NCBI RefSeq assembly: GCF_004795255.1
Contig: NZ_SSBQ01000002.1
Location: 1,986,001-2,050,000, forward strand
DNA length: 64,000 nucleotides
From: Streptomyces sp. RKND-216
GTDB taxonomy: Bacteria > Actinomycetota > Actinomycetes > Streptomycetales > Streptomycetaceae
Direction: 5' to 3'
The notes under the pieces were generated by a model. It ran no database searches. It saw only the letters and a program-made list of their open reading frames with translations, and was not told the origin of the DNA. Positions within the stretch are counted from its first letter, which is position 1. Every line of letters begins with the position of its first letter. Positions 1 to 8,694 of the stretch are shown here, piece after piece. A program made the position numbers and the translations under genes.

Positions 1-498
1 GTGCTCAGCATGGTGTGCCTGCTCCCCGCCGAGGGCTGGCAGGAGATCATCGGCATGGTGGGCGTGCTCGCGCTGCTCACCTACTCGCTGTGCACCGTGG
101 CCGCGGGCACCTTCCGCGTCGCGGCACCCGAGCGTCTCGCGGGCTGGGTCCGCGGGCTGGGCTGGATCGCTCCGGCCGGCTTCGTCGTCGGCTCGGAGCT
201 GGTCTACTGGGCCTCGTGGGAGACGCTGCGCACGGCGCTGCCGGCGATGATGGCCGCAGTCCTCCTCTTCGTCGCACTGCGCCGCCGCGAACTCGACATC
301 ATGACCGAGCTGCGGACCGGGCTGTGGCTGCTCGCGTTCATGTCCTGGCAACTGGTCCTCTCCGGCCTCGGCACGTTCGGTGGCGCGGGGATCGTCCCCG
401 CTCCGTGGGACACCGTCGCCGTGGCTGTGTGCGGGGTGCTCACCTACCACTGGGGGGTGCGCTCCGGCGCGGCGTACCTGCGTCGCCACCCGTCGTGA
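1..498 (+). CDS. APC-family amino-acid permease, C-terminal part (5' end cut by window)
   Basis: Integral membrane protein. About five hydrophobic spans are visible in 165 residues (roughly residues 13-35, 52-70, 80-93, 106-128 and 134-153), separated by short Arg-rich loops. The spacing and the closing segment with a WDT motif before a last helix resemble the C-terminal half of APC-superfamily amino-acid permeases. The frame is open to base 1, so the gene almost certainly starts outside the window and the GTG at base 1 is not a convincing start. It ends 271 bases before the biosynthetic operon and reads the same way. It could be an unrelated neighbour or a precursor importer for the cluster. 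The family call rests on hydrophobicity pattern and local motif resemblance only. Confidence 0.6.
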   Translation: MLSMVCLLPAEGWQEIIGMVGVLALLTYSLCTVAAGTFRVAAPERLAGWVRGLGWIAPAGFVVGSELVYWASWETLRTALPAMMAAVLLFVALRRRELDIMTELRTGLWLLAFMSWQLVLSGLGTFGGAGIVPAPWDTVAVAVCGVLTYHWGVRSGAAYLRRHPS

Positions 499-601
499 CC
501 TCCTGGGGCCAGGGACGGGGTTGCGAGGCGTCCGCGACCACGGTGCGCCCGCTCCCCGCGGCCGTCCGTTCGCCGCGCCCTTCCCGGCCGGACGGACGCC
601 C

Positions 602-629
602 GTTCAAGTGAGATGTTCCGCAGTTGTAC
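602..629. promoter_or_regulatory. StrR/NovG-type activator box
   Basis: Seen: GTTCAAGTG at 602-610, ten bases, then CAGTTGTAC at 621-629. Known: StrR and NovG bind GTTCRACTG-N11-CRGTYGAAC. Each arm here matches that consensus at 8 of 9 positions, and the gap is one base shorter. The box lies about 40 bases upstream of a possible -35, and a StrR/NovG-type gene is present at 12467. Inference: this is the target of the cluster's own activator. Confidence 0.6.
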
Positions 630-670
630 GGGACGTTCCGCACCCCGCGTCCGCCTGCGTCTGTACGCCC

Positions 671-699
671 TTGAGAAATCCCGCACGGATCGACAAACT
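671..699 (+). promoter_or_regulatory. Possible promoter of the biosynthetic operon
   Basis: TTGAGA at 671-676 and CAAACT at 694-699 with a 17-base spacer resemble a Streptomyces housekeeping promoter. A start near 706 would leave a leader of about 64 bases before the ATG at 770. The match is only moderate. Confidence 0.35.
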
Positions 700-769
700 C
701 CAAGCTGCCAACCGACTTCGTGAGCACACCGAGTCCTGCCGCACGCCCCTTAGAAGGAACTGAGCGCTG

Positions 770-1933
770 ATGCCCGGCCTTTCTCTGCGTCCCGACGCGC
801 TCAGCGTGCGGGGCCTCTTCAGCTTCCTCCGCGATCTCGACCTGGACTGCGACATCAACCCGTGCGCCGCCTGGATCGGTGCGCTGGACCCGGAGCGCGC
901 GGACGATCCGGCCGGCGTGGTGGAATTGCTCCGCGCATTCGGCCTCACCGGTGCGCTGGCGCATCTCCTCGGCATCGACGAGTCCGAGGTGACCGCGACC
1001 TGCGTCGTCCACGAAACACCCATGGACGGCGGCACGGACCAGCTCGCCGAGCCGATGTCGGACTACCACAACGGCCGCCCGCTGCGACTCGACGAGGCGG
1101 CCCTCATCGCCTGCTGGCCCCGCTCGGACGGCGAGCACGTGGTCTTCGTCAAGCTGAACCACCTGGTCGTCGACCTGGGAGACGCGGTGGCCGTACTCAA
1201 GGCGGTTCGGGCCCATCTACGGGGTACTGCGCCCCGCCGCGTCGGCGCCCGCTACCGCGACCACGCGGCGCTGGTGGCCAGGTACGCCGCGCTCCCTCCG
1301 GCCGACCCCGACGTGGTGGAGAAGGCGCTCGGCGCCGTGCCCGAACCGGGGCGCAGGGGAATTCCGGTGATCTCCGAATCCAGCGAGCAGTGGCTGCCGT
1401 TGCGCAGAGGCATCTCCTTCGACGATCTCCTCAGCACCGTCACCGACATCGTGCTCCGGACGATCGGTGGGGGCCTGGTGCTGCAGTATCCGGTCTCGCG
1501 CTGGGAATTCGCACGGAAGGGCGGATACTTCGTCGAGATCAAACCTCTGGTGGTGCGCGGCGAATCGGCCGCGGACTACACGCCGGAGTACTTCCGGCAG
1601 ACCCGGGACTTCTACGACTCCCTCGGTCGCTTCTCCCTGTCCGACCTCCCCTCGTTCGGCGCCGCCCTGGCCCGCGCACGGATGCCACGCATCGTCGTGT
1701 CGGACACGACGCTCATGCGCCCCGAACCGGACCTCTGGCAATGGATCCCAGTACGCACCCACCGAATCTTCGATGACCTGAAGTTCCTGGCCGACCGGTC
1801 GATGCCGGGGCCCCCGCTGCTGCGGCTGCAGTACAAGAACAGATTCCTGCCGCCGGAGGTCGTCACGGACATCCTGGGCCGGCTCGACGAGCGCGTCGGG
1901 ACCGGCGGCGGACCACACGGGCACGCCGGGTGA
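770..1933 (+). CDS. Stand-alone NRPS condensation-like acyltransferase
   Basis: 387 residues, about the length of one condensation-superfamily domain without its usual linkers. The catalytic HHxxxDG motif appears as NHLVVDLGD around residue 130: the second His and the Asp are kept and the first His is Asn. An SD-like AGAAGGAA precedes the ATG. It is the first gene of a tightly packed run (770-10076), 50 bases before the A-T-R synthetase. Inference: it supplies an N-acyl transfer or condensation step in trans, much as the truncated condensation-like N-terminus of CmlP is thought to act in chloramphenicol biosynthesis. The acyl donor is unknown. It could also be a non-catalytic partner. The fold assignment rests mainly on this motif and on context. 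Confidence 0.6.
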   Translation: MPGLSLRPDALSVRGLFSFLRDLDLDCDINPCAAWIGALDPERADDPAGVVELLRAFGLTGALAHLLGIDESEVTATCVVHETPMDGGTDQLAEPMSDYHNGRPLRLDEAALIACWPRSDGEHVVFVKLNHLVVDLGDAVAVLKAVRAHLRGTAPRRVGARYRDHAALVARYAALPPADPDVVEKALGAVPEPGRRGIPVISESSEQWLPLRRGISFDDLLSTVTDIVLRTIGGGLVLQYPVSRWEFARKGGYFVEIKPLVVRGESAADYTPEYFRQTRDFYDSLGRFSLSDLPSFGAALARARMPRIVVSDTTLMRPEPDLWQWIPVRTHRIFDDLKFLADRSMPGPPLLRLQYKNRFLPPEVVTDILGRLDERVGTGGGPHGHAG

Positions 1934-1983
1934 GCGGGCCACCGTAGTCGTCCGCAGCCCCTCCCGTCAGGTGCTCTTCCGCC

Positions 1984-4830
1984 GTGTTGTTCCGCCACGG
2001 CGGGTTCAACTGGTTCAGCAAGTCGAAGAAGGACGTGTTCCCCGTGGATCTACCTGAGCTCGTCGCACACCACCTCACGCGGCACGGCGCCATGACGGCC
2101 CTGGAGTCCGGCGCGCGAACGTGGTCGTACGCCGACCTCGACGAGGCCACCCGGGACCGCGCGACGCAGCTGCGTCGGCTCTCCCCCGACGGCGGACGGG
2201 TCGTCGTGGTGGGCGAGCACACAGCCGACGCGCTCGTGTGGGCGCTGGCCGTGATGCGGTCGGGGCTCGTCTACACCCCGCTCAACCCCGGCCTGCCTGC
2301 GGAGCGCATGTGCGAAGCGGTGCGGCTGGCCGCACCCGACGCCGTGATCTGCTGCACGCAGGACTCGCTGGACGCCCTCCGCGAGGGCGGCGCTGCCACG
2401 TGCGTGCTGGGAACCGACGACGTCGCACGGGCTGCGGCGGCGGCCCCGGCAGCTGACGCGGCGGACGCCGTGCCCCTCGTGTGGCCGGCGCAGGAGATCG
2501 CGTACTCCATCTTCACGTCCGGCTCGACCGGCCGGCCCAAGCTGGTGAACGTCGGCCACGCCGGGATCGAGAACCTCTGCCGTGCCCAGACCCGGCTGTT
2601 CGGCGTCAAGCCCGGCCACCGGATGCTCCAGTTCTCCTCGCTGTCGTTCGACGCCTCCGTCGCCGAGATCCTGGTCGCGGTCCACGCCGGCGCGCGGTTG
2701 GTCGTTCCCGCCTGGGACGGCGGTTCGTGGCTCAGCGCGGTCGGTCGCCATCTCCAGGCCAACGCCTGCGACATCATGACGGTGCCCCCGTCGGTGTACG
2801 CGCGCTTCGACGACGAGGCTCGCAAGGCAATCGGCACCGTCGTCTTCGCCGGTGAGGCCCTGTCCGAGGTGGAGTTCCGCGCGGCCGCCCGCTACAGCCG
2901 TGTCCTGAACGCCTACGGTCCCACCGAAGGAACGGTCTGTTTCAGCGTCGCCGAGCCCTCACGCTTCACGGCCTCGATCGGCCGGCCCATCGACGGCTGT
3001 TCGGCGCGGATCCACGACCCCGGCAGCAACACCTACAGCGAGGCGGGCCGGGGCGAACTCGTCCTGCTGGGCGCCGGGGTGGCACTCGGCTACGAGGGCG
3101 TCTCCGGGGACGGGCCGGGCCCCTTCACCACGGTCGAGGGCACGCCCGCCTATCACACGGGTGACGAAGTCGAACTGCGCGACGGTGAGGTGTACTACCT
3201 GGGGCGGCTGGACGAACAGGTCAAACGCCTGGGCCACCGCATCGGGATGACCGAACTGGGCGGGTGGCTGGCGCAGTTGACGGGCGCCTCGGTCGCCCTG
3301 GTCGCGGACGGCACGTCGCTGGTCATGGCGCACACCGCGACGGACCGGTCCGAGGAAGAGCTGAGGTCGTGGCTGCGTGAACTGCTCCCGGCGTGGGAGA
3401 TGCCGGACGTGCTGCTCGGGCTGACGGAACTCCCCGTCACCGACAGCGGCAAGGCGGACAAGGCGGCGCTGAGGGCGCTGGCACGACGCGCCCAGGAGGA
3501 GGGGGCCGGTGGCCCGAGCGACGCCCCGGAGCCGGGCGACGACGGGGAGGTCGTCCGCACGGTCGTGAAGAACGTCCTGGGCACCGAGATCGAGCCCACC
3601 GTCTCCATCTTCGACGCAGGGGCGGACTCGCTCGCGCTGGTGCGCATCCAGGTGGAGCTCAGCGAGATCTACGGCGAGGACCCCGTCCAGGCCGTCTTCG
3701 ACCTGCTCAACTACGACTTCACCATCGAGGGCTTCCTCACCGGTCTGCGTGGCCGACCGGGAGCGGAGAGCTCCCCCGAGCGGCAGGTGCTCGACACCGT
3801 CGCCACGGAGCTTGCCGGGCTGCCGGCGGCCCTCGCCGCGCTGCGCCCGGCACGGCCGACCGGAACGGCCCGCCCCGACGCGTTCACCGTGACCGGAGCC
3901 GGCGGCTTCATCGGCGGGCACGTCCTCGACCGGCTTCTCGACGACGGCCGGCGCGTCACCGTGGTCACGACGAGCGACCCGCGGCAGCTGGTGACGCGGC
4001 ACTGCGCACGCTTCGAACGAACGCCCGAAGACCTGGCCGGCATCGAGTTCCTCGGCTACGACGACCTGGAGGCGATCGCCCGGGGCGGCTCCGGGACCGG
4101 TTCCGGCCGATGGGGCGCCGTCATCCACTGCGGCTACGAGGTCAACCATCTGCTGCCGCTGGAGCGCCAGTTGAGCGGCAGTGTGGCCACAACCGGCACG
4201 CTGGTCCGCGCAGCGGCCGCACGGGACGCCTCCCGTTTCGTGTTCCTCTCCGCCGCCTCGGCCGGCCCACGTTTCGTACCGTTGACCGAGGATGCGCTGG
4301 CTGCGGTGGGCGACCCCTACTCGCAGTCGAAGTTCGTCGCCGAGGCCTACGTCGGCGCGCTGGAGAGCGAGCACTGCGGCGTCGACGTGCTGCGTGCCGG
4401 GCTGGTGTACGGGCACAACGCCCGCGAGGGCGAGTTCCTGGACCGGGATGTCTTCGCGCAACTCCTGCGGCTTTCGCTGCGGCACGGCGCGGCGCCCCGG
4501 CTCGAGGGCCTCGTCCCGGTCTGCCACGTCTCCGATGTGGTGGACGACCTACTCGCCGCGGCCGGCTCGGACAGCGCCGGCACCCGTTCCGTCCTGGTGT
4601 ACCGCACCTACGACCGCCACCAACTGCTCACCGAACTCGGCCTCGACACCGACTCGTTGGTCAGCCCCGAGGAGTGGCTCAGCACCGTCACGGAATCCGG
4701 CGCCGCTGACGTCCGCATCCTGGCAGCCCTCCGGCAGCAGCTGGGCGCGGCAGCCGGGTGGGCCACATCGGTCGGCGCGACGGACCGGCAGATCATCCGG
4801 GAACTCCGGCAGACCTACCTGGGAGCGTAG
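1984..4830 (+). CDS. Single-module NRPS: adenylation - carrier - thioester reductase (CmlP-like)
   Basis: 948 residues. The adenylation domain (about 1-520) shows A3 FTSGSTGRPK, A4 FDASVAEI, A5 NAYGPTEGT, A7 YHTGD, A8 YLGRLDEQVKRLGHRI and A10 PVTDSGK. The carrier domain has GADSLAL with Ser549 as pantetheine site. The reductase domain has TGAGGFIG (637-644) and the Tyr779-x3-Lys783 pair, so product release should be reductive, giving an aldehyde or alcohol. Aligning with GrsA by eye gives the pocket code DAATVAAVCK, close to published Phe (DAWTIAAVCK) and Tyr (DASTVAAVCK) codes. An aromatic amino acid is therefore the likely substrate. A-T-R is also the order in chloramphenicol's CmlP. Start choice is uncertain: GTG1984 is longest, while GTG2035 or GTG2044, just after a purine-rich AAGAAGGA, also fit. 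Confidence 0.9.
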   Translation: MLFRHGGFNWFSKSKKDVFPVDLPELVAHHLTRHGAMTALESGARTWSYADLDEATRDRATQLRRLSPDGGRVVVVGEHTADALVWALAVMRSGLVYTPLNPGLPAERMCEAVRLAAPDAVICCTQDSLDALREGGAATCVLGTDDVARAAAAAPAADAADAVPLVWPAQEIAYSIFTSGSTGRPKLVNVGHAGIENLCRAQTRLFGVKPGHRMLQFSSLSFDASVAEILVAVHAGARLVVPAWDGGSWLSAVGRHLQANACDIMTVPPSVYARFDDEARKAIGTVVFAGEALSEVEFRAAARYSRVLNAYGPTEGTVCFSVAEPSRFTASIGRPIDGCSARIHDPGSNTYSEAGRGELVLLGAGVALGYEGVSGDGPGPFTTVEGTPAYHTGDEVELRDGEVYYLGRLDEQVKRLGHRIGMTELGGWLAQLTGASVALVADGTSLVMAHTATDRSEEELRSWLRELLPAWEMPDVLLGLTELPVTDSGKADKAALRALARRAQEEGAGGPSDAPEPGDDGEVVRTVVKNVLGTEIEPTVSIFDAGADSLALVRIQVELSEIYGEDPVQAVFDLLNYDFTIEGFLTGLRGRPGAESSPERQVLDTVATELAGLPAALAALRPARPTGTARPDAFTVTGAGGFIGGHVLDRLLDDGRRVTVVTTSDPRQLVTRHCARFERTPEDLAGIEFLGYDDLEAIARGGSGTGSGRWGAVIHCGYEVNHLLPLERQLSGSVATTGTLVRAAAARDASRFVFLSAASAGPRFVPLTEDALAAVGDPYSQSKFVAEAYVGALESEHCGVDVLRAGLVYGHNAREGEFLDRDVFAQLLRLSLRHGAAPRLEGLVPVCHVSDVVDDLLAAAGSDSAGTRSVLVYRTYDRHQLLTELGLDTDSLVSPEEWLSTVTESGAADVRILAALRQQLGAAAGWATSVGATDRQIIRELRQTYLGA

Positions 4831-4834
4831 CGAT

Positions 4835-5821
4835 ATGGACACCGAGAAGGGTTGGCACCGGGGGGAGCCCCTCGACCCGGCGGTCCTCGAGGAGGAGATC
4901 GGGGCCCGGAAGGAGCTCCAGGAAGGGGACTTCTCCCGCTGGAGGCATGCCGGCGGCCACTCCCTGCGCGAGGAGCTGACCGGGAAGCCCGAGCGGCTCT
5001 TCGTGTTCCGGGTCGGCGAGCGCTGGTACGCGGGGTACAAGACGATCTCCGGGTACGTACTGGAGCGGGACATGCCTGGCATGTTCTGCAGCCGGGTGTA
5101 CTGGTACAACGTCGTCGGGGAGTTGGAGTCCTTCCGCACTTCGGCGGCCGACGCGCGGGTCGCCTTCCGCCCCCTCGCGGAGACGGAGCGCCGTGCGGCG
5201 TTCGACGCGATCACGCCCCTCACCGAGATCGTCCACCCCTTCACCAAGCAGCGGGAGCAGGGCAGCGAGAAGACGAGCCCACCCGACGGATGGCTGGTCA
5301 GCGACGAGCGAGACGCCTACCTGAGCATGGGCGAGGAGCACATACGCCGCTACACCAAGGAACTGTTCGGACCGCGGTTCCGTGCCCTCACCGAGGACGT
5401 CCTCGCCTACGACCCGGCCTGCTCGACCGGCCGGTTCCTGTCCGAGTTCGCGACGCTCAACCCGGAACGGATCAGGACCGTCGGCCAGGACTTGAGCCGG
5501 GAGATGACCGAGTACGCCAAGAGGCGTCTGGACCGGGTGCACCACGGCGACGCGATGCACCCCGAGCCGGAGCCGGGAAGCGCCGAGATCGTCTTCAGCC
5601 GCTTCCTCAACTCCGAGGTCGTCTCGACGGCCCGGGCACGGGAGATCCTGCCGCGGCTCGTCACCACTCTGCGTCCCGGTGGGTCGATGGTGCTGCTCGG
5701 CCACAGCCCGGTCCTGCTCGATGCCATCGACCTCGTGGGCGCGGGGCTGCGGGTACTGCAGACCACCGCGCGGCAGGACGACTGCGTTTTCCAGTACTAC
5801 GTCTGCGAACTCGGAGGCTGA
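4835..5821 (+). CDS. SAM-dependent methyltransferase-like protein with long N-terminal extension
   Basis: 328 residues. The C-terminal half looks like a class I methyltransferase: a motif I-like YDPACSTGRF, then GQDLSREMTEYA (acidic residue after the next strand), an FSRFLNSEV segment and RPGGSMVLLG. The first ~160 residues are rich in aromatic and charged residues and I do not recognise them. ATG4835 follows GGGAG at a normal distance and lies four bases after the synthetase stop, so the genes are coupled. Expected role: O-, N- or C-methylation of the carrier-bound or released amino-acid product. An alternative is a non-methylating SAM-fold protein, because the acidic and glycine residues of motif I are not canonical (xDxACSTG rather than DxGxGxG). 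Confidence 0.6.
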   Translation: MDTEKGWHRGEPLDPAVLEEEIGARKELQEGDFSRWRHAGGHSLREELTGKPERLFVFRVGERWYAGYKTISGYVLERDMPGMFCSRVYWYNVVGELESFRTSAADARVAFRPLAETERRAAFDAITPLTEIVHPFTKQREQGSEKTSPPDGWLVSDERDAYLSMGEEHIRRYTKELFGPRFRALTEDVLAYDPACSTGRFLSEFATLNPERIRTVGQDLSREMTEYAKRRLDRVHHGDAMHPEPEPGSAEIVFSRFLNSEVVSTARAREILPRLVTTLRPGGSMVLLGHSPVLLDAIDLVGAGLRVLQTTARQDDCVFQYYVCELGG

Positions 5822-5822
5822 T

Positions 5823-7418
5823 GTGACCCTGTCGTTGAAGAAGAACGTGATCGCGGAGCCGGCCGTCGCCGGATGGTACGCCTGGTCGTACCTGCTGCCC
5901 CCGCAGACGCTGGCGAAGTACCTGAAGGGTCACTACCGGAACGTCGTCGAGTCCTTCCTGGACAAGCCCGAGGCCCACCGCACCGCGCTGAAGCAGGCCC
6001 GCTTCCAGGGCGGGCCCTTCGTGCACGAGCAGGAGGGTTCGTACGAGAAGATCAAGGAGTGGTACGCGGCCTCCCGCGAGCAGCTCGCCCCGCTCCTCGA
6101 CCTCGCCGACTCCATCGACGAGCTGGAACAGAAGATCCTGCCCGAACTGAGCGGCGCATCCATGGAACCGGTGTACCGCGGACTGCCCGAGCCGCTGGCG
6201 GGGCGGGTTGAGCTCTTCTACAACCGCGACAACCGCACGCCCGACTACCGGTTCATCGAGCCGCTGCTCTACGCCTCCCCCTACTTCGACCCGGGGCTGC
6301 AGCAGGTCCGGTTCTCCACGATCGACCAGGACGCCCGGCAGTTCGCCCTCACCACGCCCGTCCTGGAGTACACGCCCGAACAGGTCCTGGTCACCGTTCC
6401 GCTGGACTCTCCCCTGCTCGACGAGATCTTCGCCGGGGGCCTCGACCCGAAGGACCTGGAACGCATCACGGCGGAATTCGGCCTCGACGGTGAGCGCGCG
6501 GCCACCTTCAAGAACTTCTTCGAGGAGACTGCCGAACCGACGGTCGACGCGCAGGACGCACCGGACGTCATCGAGTACGTCGGCCACGCGTGCGTGTTCG
6601 TCCGGAACCGGGGCACCACGTTCCTGGTCGACCCGGTGATCAGCTACAGCGGCTACTCGCAGGAGAGCGACGGCAGGTTCACCTTCGACGACCTGCCCGA
6701 ACGCATCGACTACGTGATGATCACGCACAACCACCAGGACCACATGCTCCTGGAGACCCTGCTGAAGATCCGGCACCGGGTGGACAGGGTCGTCATCGCG
6801 AAGTCCGCCAACTCCAGTCTGGTGGACCCCGACCTCAAGCGGATTCTGCGGAGTCTCGGCTTCCACGACGTGGTGGAGCTCGACGACCTCGAATCACTCG
6901 CCACGCCCGGCGGCAGCATCACCGCGCTGCCGTTCCTCGGCGAGCACGGCGACATCAGGATCCGCACCAAGTGCGGCTGGCTCCTCGACTTGGACGGCAC
7001 CCGCGTACTGTTCGCCGCCGACTCCACCAATATCTCGCCGCAGCTGTACGCGCAGATCACCGCGAGCGTGGGCCGGGTGGATACGGTGTTCATCGGGATG
7101 GAGAGCGTGGGCGCCCCGGTCAGCTGGCTGTACGGGCCGCTCTTCCCGGAGAAGCTGGAACGCAGGATCGACGCGGGCCGTCGTCTCAAGGGCAGCAACT
7201 TCGAGCAGGGCGCGGCGATCGTCGACACACTCCAGGCGGACGCGGTCTACGTGTACGCGATGGGGCAGGAGCCCTGGCTCGGCGCCGTGATGTGCGTCGA
7301 GTACGACGAGAAGCACCCGGCGATGATCGACAGCGACAAGCTGGTGGCGTACGTGAAGGAGCGCGGGGGCACGTCCAAGCGGCTGTACCTGCACGAGACG
7401 ATCGAGGTGCGTCCGTGA
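5823..7418 (+). CDS. CmlA-type diiron amino-acid beta-hydroxylase (metallo-beta-lactamase fold)
   Basis: 531 residues, against 532 for CmlA of chloramphenicol biosynthesis, which hydroxylates the beta-carbon of an aryl amino acid while it is bound to the CmlP carrier. An N-terminal ~240-residue domain precedes a metallo-beta-lactamase-fold domain with His302-x-His304-x-Asp306-His307, Glu374 and Asp400. With a constant three-residue shift these are the CmlA iron ligands as I recall them (H305, H307, D309, H310, E377, D403). The expected last His (H468 in CmlA) is not found at the shifted position; residues 457-466 contain no His. GTG5823 overlaps nothing but follows the previous stop by one base. 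It sits directly beside an A-T-R synthetase, the same pairing as CmlA-CmlP, so the substrate is probably the aromatic aminoacyl thioester. Confidence 0.85.
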   Translation: MTLSLKKNVIAEPAVAGWYAWSYLLPPQTLAKYLKGHYRNVVESFLDKPEAHRTALKQARFQGGPFVHEQEGSYEKIKEWYAASREQLAPLLDLADSIDELEQKILPELSGASMEPVYRGLPEPLAGRVELFYNRDNRTPDYRFIEPLLYASPYFDPGLQQVRFSTIDQDARQFALTTPVLEYTPEQVLVTVPLDSPLLDEIFAGGLDPKDLERITAEFGLDGERAATFKNFFEETAEPTVDAQDAPDVIEYVGHACVFVRNRGTTFLVDPVISYSGYSQESDGRFTFDDLPERIDYVMITHNHQDHMLLETLLKIRHRVDRVVIAKSANSSLVDPDLKRILRSLGFHDVVELDDLESLATPGGSITALPFLGEHGDIRIRTKCGWLLDLDGTRVLFAADSTNISPQLYAQITASVGRVDTVFIGMESVGAPVSWLYGPLFPEKLERRIDAGRRLKGSNFEQGAAIVDTLQADAVYVYAMGQEPWLGAVMCVEYDEKHPAMIDSDKLVAYVKERGGTSKRLYLHETIEVRP

Positions 7419-8692
7419 CCGCCGGGAAGCAGCACGTCGTCCATATCGGGTTCCACGCCTCGGAGGCGCACACGGTCGACTTCGACGCCGACCATGTGAC
7501 GGCGGTGATGGCTCGCGGGAGCCTCACCCGGCTCCCCGGGGAGCTGGCGTCGCGGTTCGCCCGGATCGCTCTCCTGGACCTGCCGGACTCGGCGGATCTG
7601 GACACCTACGACCGCGCCTACGACCACATGTGCGACCTCGTCGACGAACTCTCCGCCGAGTTCGGAGCACCGGACGCGATCGTGGCGCTGTACGAGCACA
7701 CGACGCTTCCCGCCGCACGGCTGCGCGAGCGCTTCGGGCTCCCCGGCACAAATGTCCGGACCGCCTTGCTGTGCCGGGACAAGGTGCCGATGAAGGAGAC
7801 ACTGGCGGCGGCGGGCGTTCCCGTGCCGCGCTTCCTGCCGGTCGGCCCGGAAACCGGCAGGTCCGAGCTGGAGGACTTCCTGGCACCAATGCCGCCGGGG
7901 CCGATCGTGCTCAAGCCGCGCAGTCAGGGCGCGAGCATCGGAGTGCGCATCCTGGACGACGCCGACGCACTCCTCGTCCTCGCTGCCGAGGGCGGCCTGG
8001 AGGAGGGGCACGAGGTCGAGGAGTTCGTGCAGGGCCCCATCTACCACATCGACGGAGTCGTCCGCGCCGGCGAGATGCGCTGGTTCTGCACCTCCCGCTA
8101 CCTCGACACCTGCTTCAACTTCCAGCACGGCGATCAGCCACTCGCCGCAGTGACCTCGGACAGTCCCGAACTCACCGAGCGCATGCAAGAGTTCACCGCG
8201 CGGGTACTCGACACGCTGGGCCTGACGGACAGCACTTTCCACATGGAGCTGTTCCACACCCCCGACGACGAACTGGTCTTCCTGGAGATCGGCAACCGCT
8301 TCGGCGGCGCCGGCATCTCGTGGCACCAGCGCACGGTCTTCGGCGTCGATCTCGCCAAGGAGGCGGTGCTCGCCTGCACGGGCAGGCCGTCGGAGGTGCT
8401 CACCCCGAAGACCATGCTGGACACGCCGGACCCGGGCGCTTCCGGATGGCTGTACATGCCGCTGGGGGCCCAGGGCTCCGTCCACGTGCTCGGCGTCACC
8501 GGGCTGGAGGAGCTGCCGGAGGCGGTCCTGAGCGCCGAGGTTCCCGCAGTGGGCGACGTGCTGAACGGGCGCGGCAACGTCTGGCGCACCGGCGGCAGGT
8601 TCCTGGTCGGCGGCCCGTCCACGGCCTCGGTGGAGCAGAGCATGGCCCGGATCGTCGACACGTACACACTCACCACGAAGGCGGGAGACTAG
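7415..8692 (+). CDS. ATP-grasp carboxylate-amine ligase
   Basis: 425 residues, starting at GTG7415, which overlaps the CmlA-like stop by four bases. ATP-grasp signatures are visible: an LKPRSQGASIGVRI strand-loop (nucleotide-binding Lys), EVEEFVQG (adenine-contacting region), and near the C-terminus FHMELFH followed by FLEIGNRFGGAGI, carrying the Glu and Asn metal ligands. Such enzymes activate a carboxylate as acyl-phosphate and join it to an amine or other nucleophile. In this cluster the likely job is to attach an amino acid or other acid to the amine of the released amino-alcohol/aldehyde, or to prepare the acyl group used by the condensation-like protein. The substrate cannot be read from the sequence. 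Confidence 0.8.
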   Translation: MTAGKQHVVHIGFHASEAHTVDFDADHVTAVMARGSLTRLPGELASRFARIALLDLPDSADLDTYDRAYDHMCDLVDELSAEFGAPDAIVALYEHTTLPAARLRERFGLPGTNVRTALLCRDKVPMKETLAAAGVPVPRFLPVGPETGRSELEDFLAPMPPGPIVLKPRSQGASIGVRILDDADALLVLAAEGGLEEGHEVEEFVQGPIYHIDGVVRAGEMRWFCTSRYLDTCFNFQHGDQPLAAVTSDSPELTERMQEFTARVLDTLGLTDSTFHMELFHTPDDELVFLEIGNRFGGAGISWHQRTVFGVDLAKEAVLACTGRPSEVLTPKTMLDTPDPGASGWLYMPLGAQGSVHVLGVTGLEELPEAVLSAEVPAVGDVLNGRGNVWRTGGRFLVGGPSTASVEQSMARIVDTYTLTTKAGD

Positions 8693-8694
8693 CG

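Larger units (their letters stand above)
499..769. other. Gene-free stretch upstream of the biosynthetic operon
   Basis: 271 bases without a convincing gene. It holds a StrR/NovG-like inverted repeat (602-629), a possible -35/-10 pair (671-699) and a purine-rich AGAAGGAA sequence about 10 bases before the ATG at 770. It is therefore the likely control region of the cluster's main operon. Confidence 0.6.
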
